Positions 1 through 12,296 of a DNA stretch of 64,000 nucleotides are shown here, in pieces. Position 1 is the stretch's first letter, and each line of letters begins with the position of its first letter. The notes below the pieces were generated by a model, which was not told where the DNA came from, made no database searches, and saw nothing but the letters and a program-made list of their open reading frames with translations. The DNA lies in assembly GCF_900700375.1 (NCBI RefSeq), contig NC_041719.1:7760234-7824233 (forward strand). Reading direction: 5' to 3'. Both the position numbers and the translations under genes were made by a program. This DNA is from Denticeps clupeoides (taxonomy: Eukaryota > Chordata > Actinopteri > Clupeiformes > Denticipitidae).

Positions 1-867
1 CAATATGGATTCGTTCTAGTTGTACCATGTCTAGTCAGTAAGATCAGATTTATGCTGGCATAGTTTCTCACTGGTTTTCAGTTGACACTTGTCTTTTTTT
101 TTTTTCACCTCTGCATTGCAAGCATACCCTTCAACCTCTGTGTAGTTCTTGTAGTAAACCAGTGTAAATATGTCTATACAAATGATTGGCTTCACTTTAT
201 ACATGTATGCCTACATGCACAACACCGCTCTACATTTTGTCTTGGCTGGTGTGAGTTCTACAAAGGCTCCTTCATTTGACTATCCCTCCTGTTTTAAAAC
301 TCCACACCTCCCTTTTTTCTTTGATTGTATTCTAACCTGTTGTATTGTCTGAAATGTCAATTTATGTGAAGATTACAGGTTCTGCAAATAAACCAGCGGA
401 CATCCATGGTGTACTGAGTGTCTAAATATCTTGGTTTAATCTTAATATGCTGTGGCACTTAATCCTAACCATTTAAACTTTTCAATAGAATGCTTTAAAT
501 TTCACTATGTATTTACAATGAAATTATAAACAACTCCTATAGTGCAGACATGTATGTAGGAACAATACAAGAACACAAGGTTTTATACATATGGAAAGAA
601 TAAGGTTTTATGTACACTTGATGCGTAGTGTGGCGTACACATTGCACATTCTCAAGTATTTTACAGTAATGATACATGTACTGGGTGTTGGACATTGAGA
701 ATAATGATATTGTACAATATACAGAGTTTTCACAGTATTCTAATTCTAAATACATTTTAAAATTGCACCGCTGGAGGACAGAAGGAAGTCTGGGGGTTCA
801 ACTGTGTAGTTGGTGTATGTGAGTTTAGAGTGGTTATGGCTTTGGGAAAAAATGTTCTTTGTTTTGA

Positions 868-1290
868 GGCACCTGTAGTGGCCTAGCGGCTAAGGAAGGT
901 TGCCGCTAGGTTCGAATCCCGAGTCATCAAGGTGCCACTGAGCGAAGCACCAACCCCACACACTGCTCCCCAGGCACCTGTCATGGCTGCCCACTGCTCA
1001 CTAAGGGTGGCTAGTTGCCTCACTAGGGTGGTATCAGCCCAGGTTCAAATCCCACTTACCACCACAGTGTCCCTGAGAAAGACACTTAACCCTAAGTTGC
1101 TCCAGGGGGACTTTCCCTGTAACTACTGATTGTAAGTCATTCTGGATAAGGGTGTCTGATAAATGAATGAATGAAATCACCAAGGGTGATGGTTAAATTC
1201 AGAGGACACATTTCGTTGTGTGCACCATGTGCTTTGCTTGCTGTGCTTCAGAATAACAATCATTTTCGCTGTAGCATCTCCCTGAGGGCA
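868..1290 (+). repeat. tRNA-headed SINE (family B) interrupted by a second SINE
   Basis: The left part has a tRNA-like head: GTGGCCTAGCGG resembles box A and GGTTCGAATCCC is box B. It continues into a body shared with the copy at 45139-45355, which lies in the opposite orientation. The body breaks off at about 1010 and resumes at about 1177 with the trinucleotide-rich stretch ending near 1290. Between them sits a family A SINE. Family B is recognised here only by comparison of the two copies in this window. Confidence 0.75.
1011..1176 (+). repeat. SINE family A copy inserted in SINE family B
   Basis: It carries a degenerate tRNA-like head (GGTTCAAATCCC) and the body CCCTGAGAAAGACACTTAA..., and ends in a TGATAAATGAATGAATG tail. 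It is flanked by near-identical 13-base repeats at 998-1010 and 1177-1189 (11 of 13 matching), as expected for a target-site duplication. This shows that family A was still active after the family B copy had settled. Confidence 0.75.
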
Positions 1291-1518
1291 AAAGGTCAAA
1301 CAGATCAAAGCCGGTCTGGGTGCTGTACTTGAAGATGCTTTTGCTCTACGGAGGCATCGGTAGATGTAAATGTCCATCATGGAGGACATTTAGTCGTCTA
1401 TAGTCCTCTGTTGTTTTGTATTATGGGCCCACTGCTAGCTCTTTACCATCCTAATTTTAACATCTCAGTGCAATACTTTCATAATGTCAAGTCGTCTATT
1501 GTTTTCACTTTCACTAAA

Positions 1519-1590
1519 TGAGTGCCACCCAGGGAGTAGTGTGTGGGGACGGTACCTTGACCATCCGGGAATTCAACCCTTTGATTATGA
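1519..1590 (-). repeat. Degenerate SINE family B fragment
   Basis: The segment containing AGTAGTGTGTGGGGACGGT closely matches the inverted body of the SINE at 45139-45355. Only a short internal piece is preserved and no ends can be seen. Confidence 0.45.
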
Positions 1591-2444
1591 ATCTGCTTCT
1601 TACACTGCCTCATGAGACATACAGAATGATTGTGTTTCTCTTTTGGTTGGGCCCAGATATTGTGGAAGGTTTGGGTACCAAACTGAACACCAGCTTACAC
1701 GCTACAGTGTCTTGCTGATAATTTGATTAACTATTTCAAAACTATTAACTTTAATGGTCTGTTTAAATGTGTTGCAAACAACATGCAGAAAATACAAAAA
1801 AATATTGAAACAGCATTTGTTTGAATATTGATTGGATTTTCTGAGATTTTATGGCTGTTTGATGGCTATTTATCCCACTAAATATCACAATATACAGTTT
1901 TTCTCAAAATGAATGGTTACCTGCTTACCTAGTAAGCAACTGAGACATGTCACTGAGGTAGTTGCATTATATTAAGACAAATTACATTTTTTTTGGAGTT
2001 CCTTCTTTTATTATAAAATGATTGATCAGGGCAGTGTGAGATTAAGATCTTTGGTAGGCATTGCAGTGTAGAGTTTTCTCAGTATCCCGTAAAGAAGTTA
2101 GCACTTGAGGGAACCAACTGCAGAGTAGCAGAAAATGCACGCCAGCATGCAACCCCCCCAAGTCTTTCACTTCAATACACAGCCATGAAGAACCCATGCC
2201 ACTGCAGGAAAACTGTACATATTTAGAATTTCTGGCAAAAAAAAACTGTTCCATGCATTATAAAATACATCGTTTCTCATAATGTCCAATAAACAGTAAT
2301 AAAAAATAAACTGTCACCAGCAACCGAGGTCACAGACCCTGTGTTAGAAAAAGTACTTCAGCATGGCACAATAAAGGGAGACCGTTTCAAGCCTTCAAGC
2401 CAGAGGTCACGGCGGCCTGTTGACTGAGTCCTCATGTGTCCGTC

Positions 2445-5400
2445 TCAGACTTGGCAGATGTTGTAGTAGACAGTGGGTTTTTCGATGACCGCGTCCCCAA
2501 TAACCTCAAACACGCAGTCTTTGCCGGCGAGCAAGGGCACCTCTGTTGCTGGAACGTTCTGCATGTTCTGTAGGTTGTGTGAGTTCGGTGCGCCACTGTT
2601 CCCCTAAAACGCAGAGGCATCACTTTCGTTACAGGTTTACTGTCTAATTCGCGCTGGTCGGTGTTTAATTGCTGCGAAGTGAACATGTTTGTACCTCCTC
2701 TCGAGGTGGGAAATCTTTTCGACACAAGTGAGCGATGATTCCTGCAGCCAGAGCATCCCCCAGCACGTTGATCATTGTCCGGAATCGATCGCTAGGGCGA
2801 CGTTAGCAGGGGAGGGTAAGTTTTCCATTTGTTGCTGAATTTGAGGTCAAATCCTGTGCAGGTGCCAACTTACAGGATCCAGTCGATGGCCACAATGAAG
2901 GTGATGTCATCTGGTGGCAAGCCCACTGACGTAAGTACGATCACCATGGTGACGAGGCCGGCCTGCGGGATCCCAGCCGCCCCGATGCTGGCAGCTGTGG
3001 CTGTTATACTGTAAAGCACATACATGTATTCATGGTTTTTACATTTCACACCAGGTCAGTCACTAGCAAACCACCAGGCACAAGGTGTAGAGTAAACTTC
3101 ACCGTGAAATACCTTATTGTGACCAGCTGTCCGAGGTCGAGCTCATACTCGTTGACCTGAGCGATGAAGATGGCCGCTACAGCCTCGTACAGTGCTGTGC
3201 CGTCCATGTTGATGGTCGCCCCCACCGGCAGCACGAACCGAGCTATCTGCCGCTCCACCTGACAGTTCTCCAGCAAACACTTCATAGTTATGGGCAGCGT
3301 AGCCGAGCTGTTCACAGAGGGAAATGTTGCAGTTACGTTTTTCCTTTCATACGTTGTCGAAAGTGGCACAGAGCATGCTCTGACCTCGAGGAGGTTGCCA
3401 AGGCGATGACCATTGCCTGCAGCAGGCCTCTGATGTAGGTGAAGGGGTTCTTGCGAGTCAGAAGAAAATAGAAGAAGGGCAGCAGAACAAGGCCATGGAC
3501 AAAAAGCCCGCTTAGGACGGTCACAGCGTACCAGCCAAGTTTTCTCCCAATCGAGGAAGGATCGTTCATATCCAAGATTTTTCCTGCCACAAGGAAAATT
3601 ATACCAAACGGGAAATACCTGCAAGACAAATAGGATGCCGCATTGTCATAACTGCTACTTAACTCCTTAATTAAAGCAATAATTTCCAACCTAATATTTT
3701 GATTAGCTGTTTTTCTTAATAGGCTAATTCATCAGTAAAGAAAATTACATTACTGTATTGTAATTATACTCGTTAATAGTAAATACTGACAAATTTGCCA
3801 TTACAGGGGTATGAGAATGAGAAGAATAGTGGAGAGGAGGTGGGGGGGCTTCTATGTCATTTTTAAACCATTTCAAACCCATGACGTGTAATTATGACAA
3901 TATTTAGTATTTAAAATATAATTAGAATACAATCATATAATTTAGTTTATAATGATTATATGTTACAACATCTACAAATAGATATTGCAGGGACACAAAC
4001 CAGTGTATAGATAGACCAATGTATCTATATGTCATGAATCTCATTCTGACTGATATCTGGATCTGTTCCGTGTTTGCATGTGTGTGTGCACGTGTGTGTG
4101 TGTGTGTGTGTGTGTTCTCCTTTCCTTTGACATAGTTTGCTCTTGCCAGCCTTAGGGTAAGCAAAGCAACAGGTGACTACTAATCCACTGCACGTGACGC
4201 TGCACGCCATGGCCTCAGCATCTCCGACTAACATGTCACGTTCACTGCACATGCGGCCCGGTGAAAGATCAGGTCCTCAGTTCCACTATTGACCAAAATG
4301 GTGGTTGAAGCCTTCAGTCACCAGCATGTGTCCTTATAGTTCCTGAAGCACATTTTTAAAGAACTTTTAAACGACTTTTAAAAGAATATAAATGAACAAC
4401 GTGCGAATGTCTGAAAGCAGGGTGGTAGTAGACACTCGCCTATGAACCAGAAGACCACAAACCCCACTTACTACCATTGTGTCCCTGAGCAAGACACTTA
4501 ACCCTGAGTGTCTTCAGGGGGACTGTCCCTGTCACTACTGATTGTAAGATGCTCTGGATGAATGCTGTCTGATAAATGCTGTAAATGAATGGCTCCTGTG
4601 TATACAGTGTTGCGAATGGGATTCAATTCTAAATCAATTCTAAATCCCACAGAGTAATCATAAATATTTAAATATATTTATATGCTGACTTACCAGACAG
4701 CAGCATTTATAATTTTCATAACACACTCGTTGATGCACTGACAGACATTGACCAGTGGTAAGCCTCTCTCTCCCATTTTGCCAAGCAACAGGCCTGTGGG
4801 AAAGAAAATAGACCAGCCAGTGCTTGCCTGGATCTTTCTGAATCAGGTGACTCGGGACATTAGTGGCAAAATGTACCCATGGTTGCAGAGAAGATGACGA
4901 TCCCCAGGACGTTCATCTGAGGGCTGCTGCCAGGGAGGGTTTTGTAGTGAATCTCTGGAGGTGGCGTGAGTTCCAGCAGTACACTCTGACCTTTTGAATT
5001 TTCATCGCCTGGCACAATGTACACAAAACTAGGTTGGATTGTCTTAGCAGTGGCCTTCAGTTGTGGAATGAGGTCTGTCTTGTACTAAAAATACAAAAAG
5101 AATCCAAAATCAAGACAATTATGATTGATGTTAAGTCACAAATGTATGTTTTAACGTTAACTCACCTGTTGAAATGTTGCTTCTATGAGGTTTGAAGGAA
5201 TCATGTTTCTGCGGAAATAGAAGAAGAATTACCGCTGTCTTATAAGAAAGTTACTTTTATGTATGTAAAGTCTCAATATTTAATTACTTTATATTAATTA
5301 AGTTTAGAGTGAGTATAGAACCCAAATATGTAGATGAATATTTTTCTTCTGGCCGGTCAGATGGTCTTTTTAATGAATAGTAATGCAGCATGTTGACTGT

Positions 5401-7284
5401 GGTGTGTTCTGGAATACTGTATAATGTACAGCAGCGCAGGTGCAGGAGCTATATTTAACATAAGACTAATGCTAGTGCATCACGGGCCTGAGCCAGAGAC
5501 ACGAGACCCACATCCTCCCAGAATGAGCGCTGAGAGGGGATCCTCAGCGGAGATCCATGCATCTCTGCTGCCCATTACTCTTATCTTGTAAATCAGCCCC
5601 CGTGGATTACTAAAAATATCCTAATCACTCTTTAATGGGATTGCATAAAGGGTAGCCCTCACTGAGGGTAGCCCTCACTGTAGCCCTCACTAAATAAAGG
5701 AAAACCATTTGGCAAATTTATTTTGATTTAACATAATTTAACAGGTTTATGGATTTTTAACAATTGCATTTAAATTCTAAACCTATATTAATATTTGCAT
5801 TCATGCTGAACTTCTCAAGATCAAATTGTCACAGGCTACTGCCGATTGTCCGGAATACCTGACAAGGTCGAGCAGCGCATCTGCAGATGTCATGACGGGT
5901 CCCCCTCCAAGCCTGCTACTCTCCATTTCCGTCCCATAGCCGGGTTTAATGACCACCACCAGGATGATGCCAACCACTACGGCAATGAACGTGGTCCACA
6001 GGTAGTAGGTGACCGTGAGCACCCCCATTCTACAGCAGGCCTTTGATTCCATAGACGACAAGCCAGACATTAAACTGCAAATATGAGAGAGCAAAAGCAT
6101 GATGTTCACTAAAATCCCAACATTTTAACTGTAAATGGAAGAGTGCAACATCAGTTTGGAAAGAGTTTACCTTGATGTGATCAAAGGAAGAATTAGCATT
6201 TTAAGCAATCGCATAAGAAGCTCTCCAGGGAAAGAGAAGTAAATTTTAGCCTGTGCATGAAACCACAAAAAAAGTGGACAATGGTAAATACTGATGGATA
6301 GTGTTGTAAGCATTCAAGCCTTCAAAAAGCAAGTTCAACACTGACAATGTGCACTTGTTAAAAAAAGTGATTGTTCGACGTTTGATGGTCATTCAGTGTC
6401 CGAGCTTTGAGTCACGCGCCACTCGTGCTATCACACTTGCTCACACGTCAGACGGTGTTTCCTCTGGCAAGATCAAGATGTGTCTGGGATTATGCTAATT
6501 GAGCTCAGATTAACCCTTTAAGGACTTCCTAGTTTTCACTGTACCATATTCACCATTTGCATATACATTTTGAGTCTGTAGTCATTTTAGATCCTTTTTT
6601 GGCATTTTTGTTCATCAGTTAAATTTAGTTATGTGTATTATGTGTTTTTACATGTATATCTATACACATACATGTTCAAATAGATATGTATATGTTTGTA
6701 TTTATACTAAATAGACACACACCAAAATTGTGTTTTATAGCAGAATGTAATTCTTTTCTTCACATTTGTCCCAGTTTCATTACCATTATTGATTTTGGAG
6801 CGTCTAGATACTCCATAATCTCCACACTCCATAAGGATACTATCCTTACTGTTAGTGTTTCTCTGTTTAATGATAGACTGCATCATGATGGTAGGTTAAG
6901 GCCTATCTTTTAAAAACAACACACGCACCCCTAAAACACAAACACATGTGGGGTTGTATTCTGCTGCTGGTTTGACTGCTGTTGCAGATATATTTAGTAA
7001 AACCCGCAACCTACCTGGGAAGAGAGGGCATATCCTCTGAGTGAGAAGCCCAGGATACAGCCAGTCGCCACCGCCAGCACCGAGAGAGTCAACAAACCAT
7101 GCTGCGCCAGGTAGTCCTTCAGGTAACGCTTCACAGCGGGTGACCAAGTGCTGCGTTTTAAGTTTTTGAAGCATTCTGAAGTCCTTCCGTGGCCCGCCCG
7201 AGTGAAGGATCCCTGCTCCGACGATGCCTCTTCAGCCTCCGTGGGTAGCAGTAGCTCCTCCATGCCCAGACAGATACGAGGCAT
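2445..7284 (-). CDS. Excitatory amino acid transporter, EAAT5/6/7-like (SLC1 family)
   Basis: Sodium-coupled glutamate/aspartate carrier of the plasma membrane. Eleven coding exons are read on the minus strand: 7284-7015, 6250-6171, 6074-5859, 5208-5166, 5084-4877, 4793-4694, 3618-3385, 3307-3113, 3008-2874, 2791-2695 and 2603-2445. They sum to 1737 nt (578 aa). Visible family motifs are the serine-rich re-entrant loop [33 protein letters not shown] and the last helix [17 protein letters not shown]; its arginine is the residue that favours acidic substrates in EAATs. The N-terminal tail before the first helix is about 65 residues, longer than in human EAAT5, and a second ATG at 7263 has a better initiation context. 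The C-terminus ends YYNICQV, unlike the ETNV end of human EAAT5. Sequence is closest to EAAT5, but fish also have the non-mammalian EAAT6/7 (slc1a8/slc1a9), so I leave the symbol open. Confidence 0.9.
4076..4115. repeat. (GT)n microsatellite
   Basis: A run of alternating GT of about 12 units with a slightly impure left part, in the transporter intron between coding exons 6 and 7. Confidence 0.9.
4415..4595 (+). repeat. SINE family A copy in a transporter intron
   Basis: It starts with a shortened tRNA-like head (GGTGGTAGTAG...ACTCGCCTATGAACCAG) and continues with CCACTTACTACCATTGTGTC and CCCTGAGCAAGACACTTAACC. It ends TGATAAATGCTGTAAATG. Part of box A is missing compared with the copy at 37915-38108. 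Confidence 0.8.
5649..5695. repeat. Short tandem repeat, 16-base unit
   Basis: The unit AGGGTAGCCCTCACTG is repeated about three times, the last copy shortened, in the intron between coding exons 3 and 4 of the transporter. Confidence 0.8.
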
Positions 7285-9891
7285 GAAGTGATGAAGAGGC
7301 CAACGTATGTTAACCTTTTCCTTAACAATGGATTAAGACATCATGGCTTCATTGGCACGAATGCTTCTCCCAGGCCGCAGTCAGAGAGTCTTAGCGAGCC
7401 CAAGAGGCTTACTGCCGTGTAATAAAATCTAACACTTCTCTGTTGGCAGTGGCTCTGTGCTGTCTATGTGGATTTAGCTTGTTGTCATTTTACATTTACA
7501 TTTACGGCATTTGGCAGACGCCCTTATCCAGAGCGACTTACAACGTGCTTTCAAGTTGTCATTCACTATGATGACAATACAAACGGGGGCATGGAGGTTT
7601 TATCAAGCACAATGGGGCTAATCATATAACACTTAAGAACTATAACCTTTTAAAAAGTAAATGTGGATGGATTTAAAGATTATTGTGTCTTAGCAACTAA
7701 GATTTTACATTAATTATAAGAAATTTATACTTATTCTGTTGTCTTCTACTGTTCTGATACAAATCCAACTGTAATTCCACATCCATTAATGGCATTAATA
7801 TCATATGACGGTCTAACTTTAGTCCCAGGTTCCTCTCACTTTCACATAAAGTTAGGAGATATTCAGTAAGGATACAACTGCAGCATTAAATACTAACTTA
7901 CACAAAATCCTTACAGCAGAAACAAAATGTTTTGCCTTACAAAACAGTTGCTGCAGTAGTAGAGTTTCCGAACAACAAAGCAGTCCAAACCATATTGTAA
8001 TAATGAGGACTTTTTACGTTGCCATGACTGATGTTTAAGATCAATTTCACTGAAAGAACAAAGTGGTATAAGTGTCATAAATCACACTATACTACACACC
8101 ACTGGCATTTATACAGGCTGAGTGACATTTCTATTCTATCTAAATAAGATATTCTCCCATATTCTTCAGTCTGATTGACACTTATGTGACAAAAGTATAT
8201 TCATTATGTACAAGTGTGTACTATATGTGCCATGTATCAATAACTAATCAATCAATACATCACAAATATCATTATGATGTGTCACTTTTCACTTGTCACA
8301 CAGGGGATACATGTTGTTCTGAAAGGCTAAAAGGGATAAACTAAGGATTGTGTAGATGAGGAATAATTTATTATTATGCTTGCATTAATATGTATGTGGC
8401 ATGGTCTAGTGTAAAAAAAAAGTGACATTATATTGTTTGAATAATAATATTGACCATAATAGGGTTTTAGTGGCTGCTAATACTAGTGAGTTTTAGAGTT
8501 ACTGTTCCTTGTAACTGGGACAGCGGCCCAAAAAGGGGTTTTCTGACTCCTGCCGCACCCACTTAACTGATGGTGGAAAAGCAAGAGGCAGGCTGCCTAC
8601 CTGCCAGTCATTCATAACAATCCCAATGCAATATACTTTAAGGAAATTATGCTACTTATGCCATCTGACATATTTTTGTGATCAATTTTGTATGATATTT
8701 TGTACAATGTTCATATAATATCAACATATAATGTCAGTTCAGACAAAAGAATCAATTAAAAATAATGAAATTACAATAATTTAACGTTGGGCTTCTTTAC
8801 AGCATTGAATGAGAGATATATGGGAATATTAGAAAAAATCTAAAGTAATGATAGTATAACTGTCCCAATTACACTACTTGACAAACTTCAATGTGTAACA
8901 ACCAGGGCAGAGCCTTTTTTAAATATATATTTGGCTGCTTTTAATAAAACATAAGATAAGAGTGACAGATCTCACACAACTATCAAATGAACTCCCTCAT
9001 TTAAAATAAATCATATGATGTCGAAAGTAATAAACTGAAGCAATGTTTCCTCCAGTTTAACATTTTCTTAGGTTTATGGAAAATTTCAAATCATCTGTTC
9101 TTGTGTATTAAAAACATACAGCATATAATAAATAATAAACCCCAACCACAAAGCCTCTAAAAAAATGTCTGATCCCACACCCATATAGAAACATTAATAT
9201 AAATATCAAGCATTAAAATATTACTTTGGTTTGTCTTTTAAAAGTTAAGCCAGCCTTTAGGCAAAAACAGGAAATGGTAGATCCGAGATAAAATATCAGT
9301 AAATTAAACAGTATATAAAATATTTAGAACATATATCATGAACTTACATCAAAACATAAAAGTAATCACTTAGATTACTAGTGGCAAAATGAAATGCAGA
9401 AAATAAGACAAATTGCAACCATTCAACCAACAGAACTGAGCCCTATATGCATGTGTGTATATGTGTACAAATAGATGCAACATTTAAACAATACTGTAGT
9501 TGGCTCTCCAGTTAGACGGTAATTCAATAAAATGATCTTACAAACAAGTTAAATTGTGGCAAAATGTAAATGTATATCAGTAACACAAAACATTAAAATC
9601 AAATAAATGACTTTTCAGATCATTCTACAATACCATAAAAAATGTTTTATATATGCAGCATCAGTCTAAACATAGATACAAATAATTTACTATGCTACTG
9701 CTTAATAAACCAGTCTACCTCTCAATCCAGTGAATGACTTGGAAAAATGGTTTTCCTTCAATGGTGCCCAACTGATGAGACTTTACACAGCTAATTAAAA
9801 TAAACTTTACATTAGTACACATCATCAAATTTGGATATGTTTATGGACATGTTTTAGCACTGGTGCTTTAGCCAGGAACTACTTTGGTTCT
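7285..9891. other. AT-rich spacer between the transporter and slc39a3
   Basis: No convincing coding sequence. The left part should contain the transporter promoter and 5' UTR, and the right part the slc39a3 3' UTR. A SINE tail fragment lies at 7490-7546. I see nothing else that can be named in the AT-rich remainder. Confidence 0.6.
7490..7546 (-). repeat. SINE family A tail fragment
   Basis: ACATTTACATTTACGGCATT followed by TGGCAGACGCCCTTATCCAG is the inverted 3' tail seen in the fuller copies at 19855-20027 and 37915-38108. The head is absent. Confidence 0.65.
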
Positions 9892-12239
9892 TCACCATTT
9901 TATGAACACTAGACCTGCCAGTACACCATAGCCCATGATAAGGAACAGCACCTTTAGCAGACGGTCATGTTTGTCTTCAAGTTCCCGAGCCAGGATTTCA
10001 AAGAAGGTGATGAAAAGGAAAGTGCCAGCTGCAAGGCCTTGAAGCACCACAGATACAACACTTCCTGCCAAGTTCTTAGCTCGTTCAATGCCCATTCCAA
10101 GTGCAATGCCAACTGGAATCATGAGGCTGACTGTGATGCCCAGCTTACTAGCATCCCGCATGGCCAGACCTGACTTTGCTACACTGACACCCAGTGCAAC
10201 AGCCGCCAGGGTCTCATGGATGGCGACTCCCACAAAGAGGCTGGCCAATTTGCTGCCGTCATCCTGCAAACCCAATGCCAGACCTTCAAACACAGAGTGG
10301 GCAGACAGGGCAAAGACGAGACTAGCCAGTCGCAGTGGTCCAGCTCGAGCTAGTTCAGTTGGGTTGAAGTGTCCATGGTGGTGGGAGTGGTGCTGGTGAC
10401 CTCCTGTAGATCCCCGGGGAGGGGCAATAAAAGGGGTGTCATACTCAGAGTCACTCCCAGCTTCTGAGCCACCTGCATTAAAGGTCTCCAAGTCAATAAA
10501 GGAAGGTTTCTCTTTACGAAAAGTCAGGACAGCCTGTTCTACAAAAATTGTAAGGAAAAGCCCAAGCATCATCATGGTCTCTGCCAACGGGTAGTCTGTT
10601 GATATTTTCATCATTTTCTGGACCTCATCCACCTATAATAGAGGAAAGGACATCACTAAATCACTTAATTTGATATGGACTGTTCAAAAAGATAGAGATG
10701 AGACATCCTAGATCTGAATGAATTATATATTTGATCTTTACATCAGACTTACATCTTCAAATCATGAATGGAAATTTATCAACCCATGGAGGTCTGGATT
10801 TGGAGTTACACTCAAACTTAAAGGGGGAAAAACACACAACAGGCTGATCCAACTTTGATGTAATGTCCTTTAAAACAAGTCTAAATGAGGCTCAGTAGTG
10901 TGTGTGGCCTCCACGTGCCTGTATGACCTCCCTAAAATGCCTGGACATGCTCCTGATGCTCCTGAGGTGGCGGATGCTCTCCTGAGGGCTCTCCTCCCAG
11001 AGCATGCACCAATTACTGGACAGTCTGTGGTGCAACGTGGCGTTGGTAGATGGAGCGAGACATGATATTCCAAATGTGCTCAATTGGATTTAGGTCTGGG
11101 GAACAGGTGGGCCAGTCCATAACATCAATGCCTTTGTCTTGCAAGAAATGCTGACACACTCCAGCCATTGTCTTGCAGTACCACACGGGTGGTAGTAGCC
11201 TAGAGGTTAACACACTCGCCTATGAACCAGAAGACCCAGGTTCTGCCACAGTCACCGGACCTAAACCCAATCGAGATGGTTTGGGATGAGTTGGACCGCA
11301 GAGTGAAGGCAAAGGGGCCAACAAGTGCTAAACACCTCTGGGAACACCTCTGGGTAATCAGAGCAAAGGGTGGCTATTTTGAAGAAACTAGAATGTTTTC
11401 ACTTATTTCACCTTTTTTTGTTAAGTACATAACTCCACAGGTGTTCATTCATAGTTGTGATGCCTTCAGTGAGAATCTACAAATGAAAATGGTCATGAAA
11501 TTAAAGAAAACACATTGAATGAGAAGGTGTGTCCAAACCTTTGGCCTGTACTCTATATAAATACAGTAGGAGGAACCCAGGGCCAACTGCACCAGCAAAT
11601 GGTCTCACAAGGGGTCTGAGGATCTCACATCAGTACCTAATGGCAGTCAAGATACCTCTGGCAAGACACCTCTGGAGGGCTGTGCGGCCCTCCACATAAA
11701 TTCCACCCTACACCATTACTGACCCACTGCCAAACAGGTATTGGAGGATATTGCGGGCAGCAGAACGTTCTCCACTGCGTCTCCAGACTCTGTCACGTCT
11801 GTCACATGTGATCATTGTGAAGGGCGCCAGTGGTGAATTTGCCAATCTTGGTGTTCTTAGTGCTGCACGGTGTTGGGCTGTAAGCACACCTTCCACCTGT
11901 GGACGTTGGGCCCTCATACCACCCTCATTGAGTCTGTTTCTGACCGTTGCACATCTATGGCCTGCTGGAGGTCTTTTTGCTCCTCCTGTTCCTCCTTGCA
12001 CAAAGGTGGAGATAGAGGTGGCCTGGATGAGCTGCACTACCTGAGCCACTTGTATGGGTTCGGGATGTCTTGCTAATTGCCTACAATTTTCATCTGTTGT
12101 CTATTCCATTTGCACAACAGCATGTGGAATTGACTGTCAGTCAGTGCTGCTTCCTAAGTGGACAGTTTGAGTTCACAGAGGTGTGATTGACTTGGAGTTA
12201 CATTGTGTTGTTCCCCTTTATTTTTTTGGCCAGTATGAA

Positions 12240-12296
<57 letters not shown>

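Larger units (their letters stand above)
1..2444. other. Intergenic region left of the glutamate transporter
   Basis: No reading frame here resembles a known protein, and the short frames look random. It holds a SINE-in-SINE composite (868-1290) and a possible inverted SINE fragment near 1519-1590. An AATAAA hexamer lies near 386 on the + strand and could end the transcript of a gene to the left of the window. The stretch just left of 2445 would be the 3' UTR of the minus-strand transporter; a TTTATT (minus-strand AATAAA) occurs near 2007. The rest is AT-rich and unremarkable. Confidence 0.6.
10862..12225 (-). mobile_element. Tc1/mariner-type transposon relic, split by a later insertion
   Basis: The transposase C-terminus lies at 10885-11200, with SPDLNPIEHIWN (catalytic DD34-35E region) and the end RGGHTHY. 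The N-terminal half lies at about 11700-12050, with MAQVVQLIQ and VRNRLNEGGMRAQRPQ. Between them, at about 11180-11545, sit foreign sequences. The reading frame is interrupted in several places, so it cannot make transposase. The right end near 12225 resembles the end of a common fish Tc1-like element. It lies inside the slc39a3 intron. Confidence 0.75.

Noticed and set aside
868-960. Possible tRNA gene (box A and box B motifs)
   Set aside because: The same head recurs joined to a SINE body here and at 45139-45355. It lacks a proper cloverleaf, so it is a SINE promoter and not a tRNA gene.
4025-4252. Thr-His repeat ORFs at the GT microsatellite
   Set aside because: They are translation of a dinucleotide repeat within a transporter intron.
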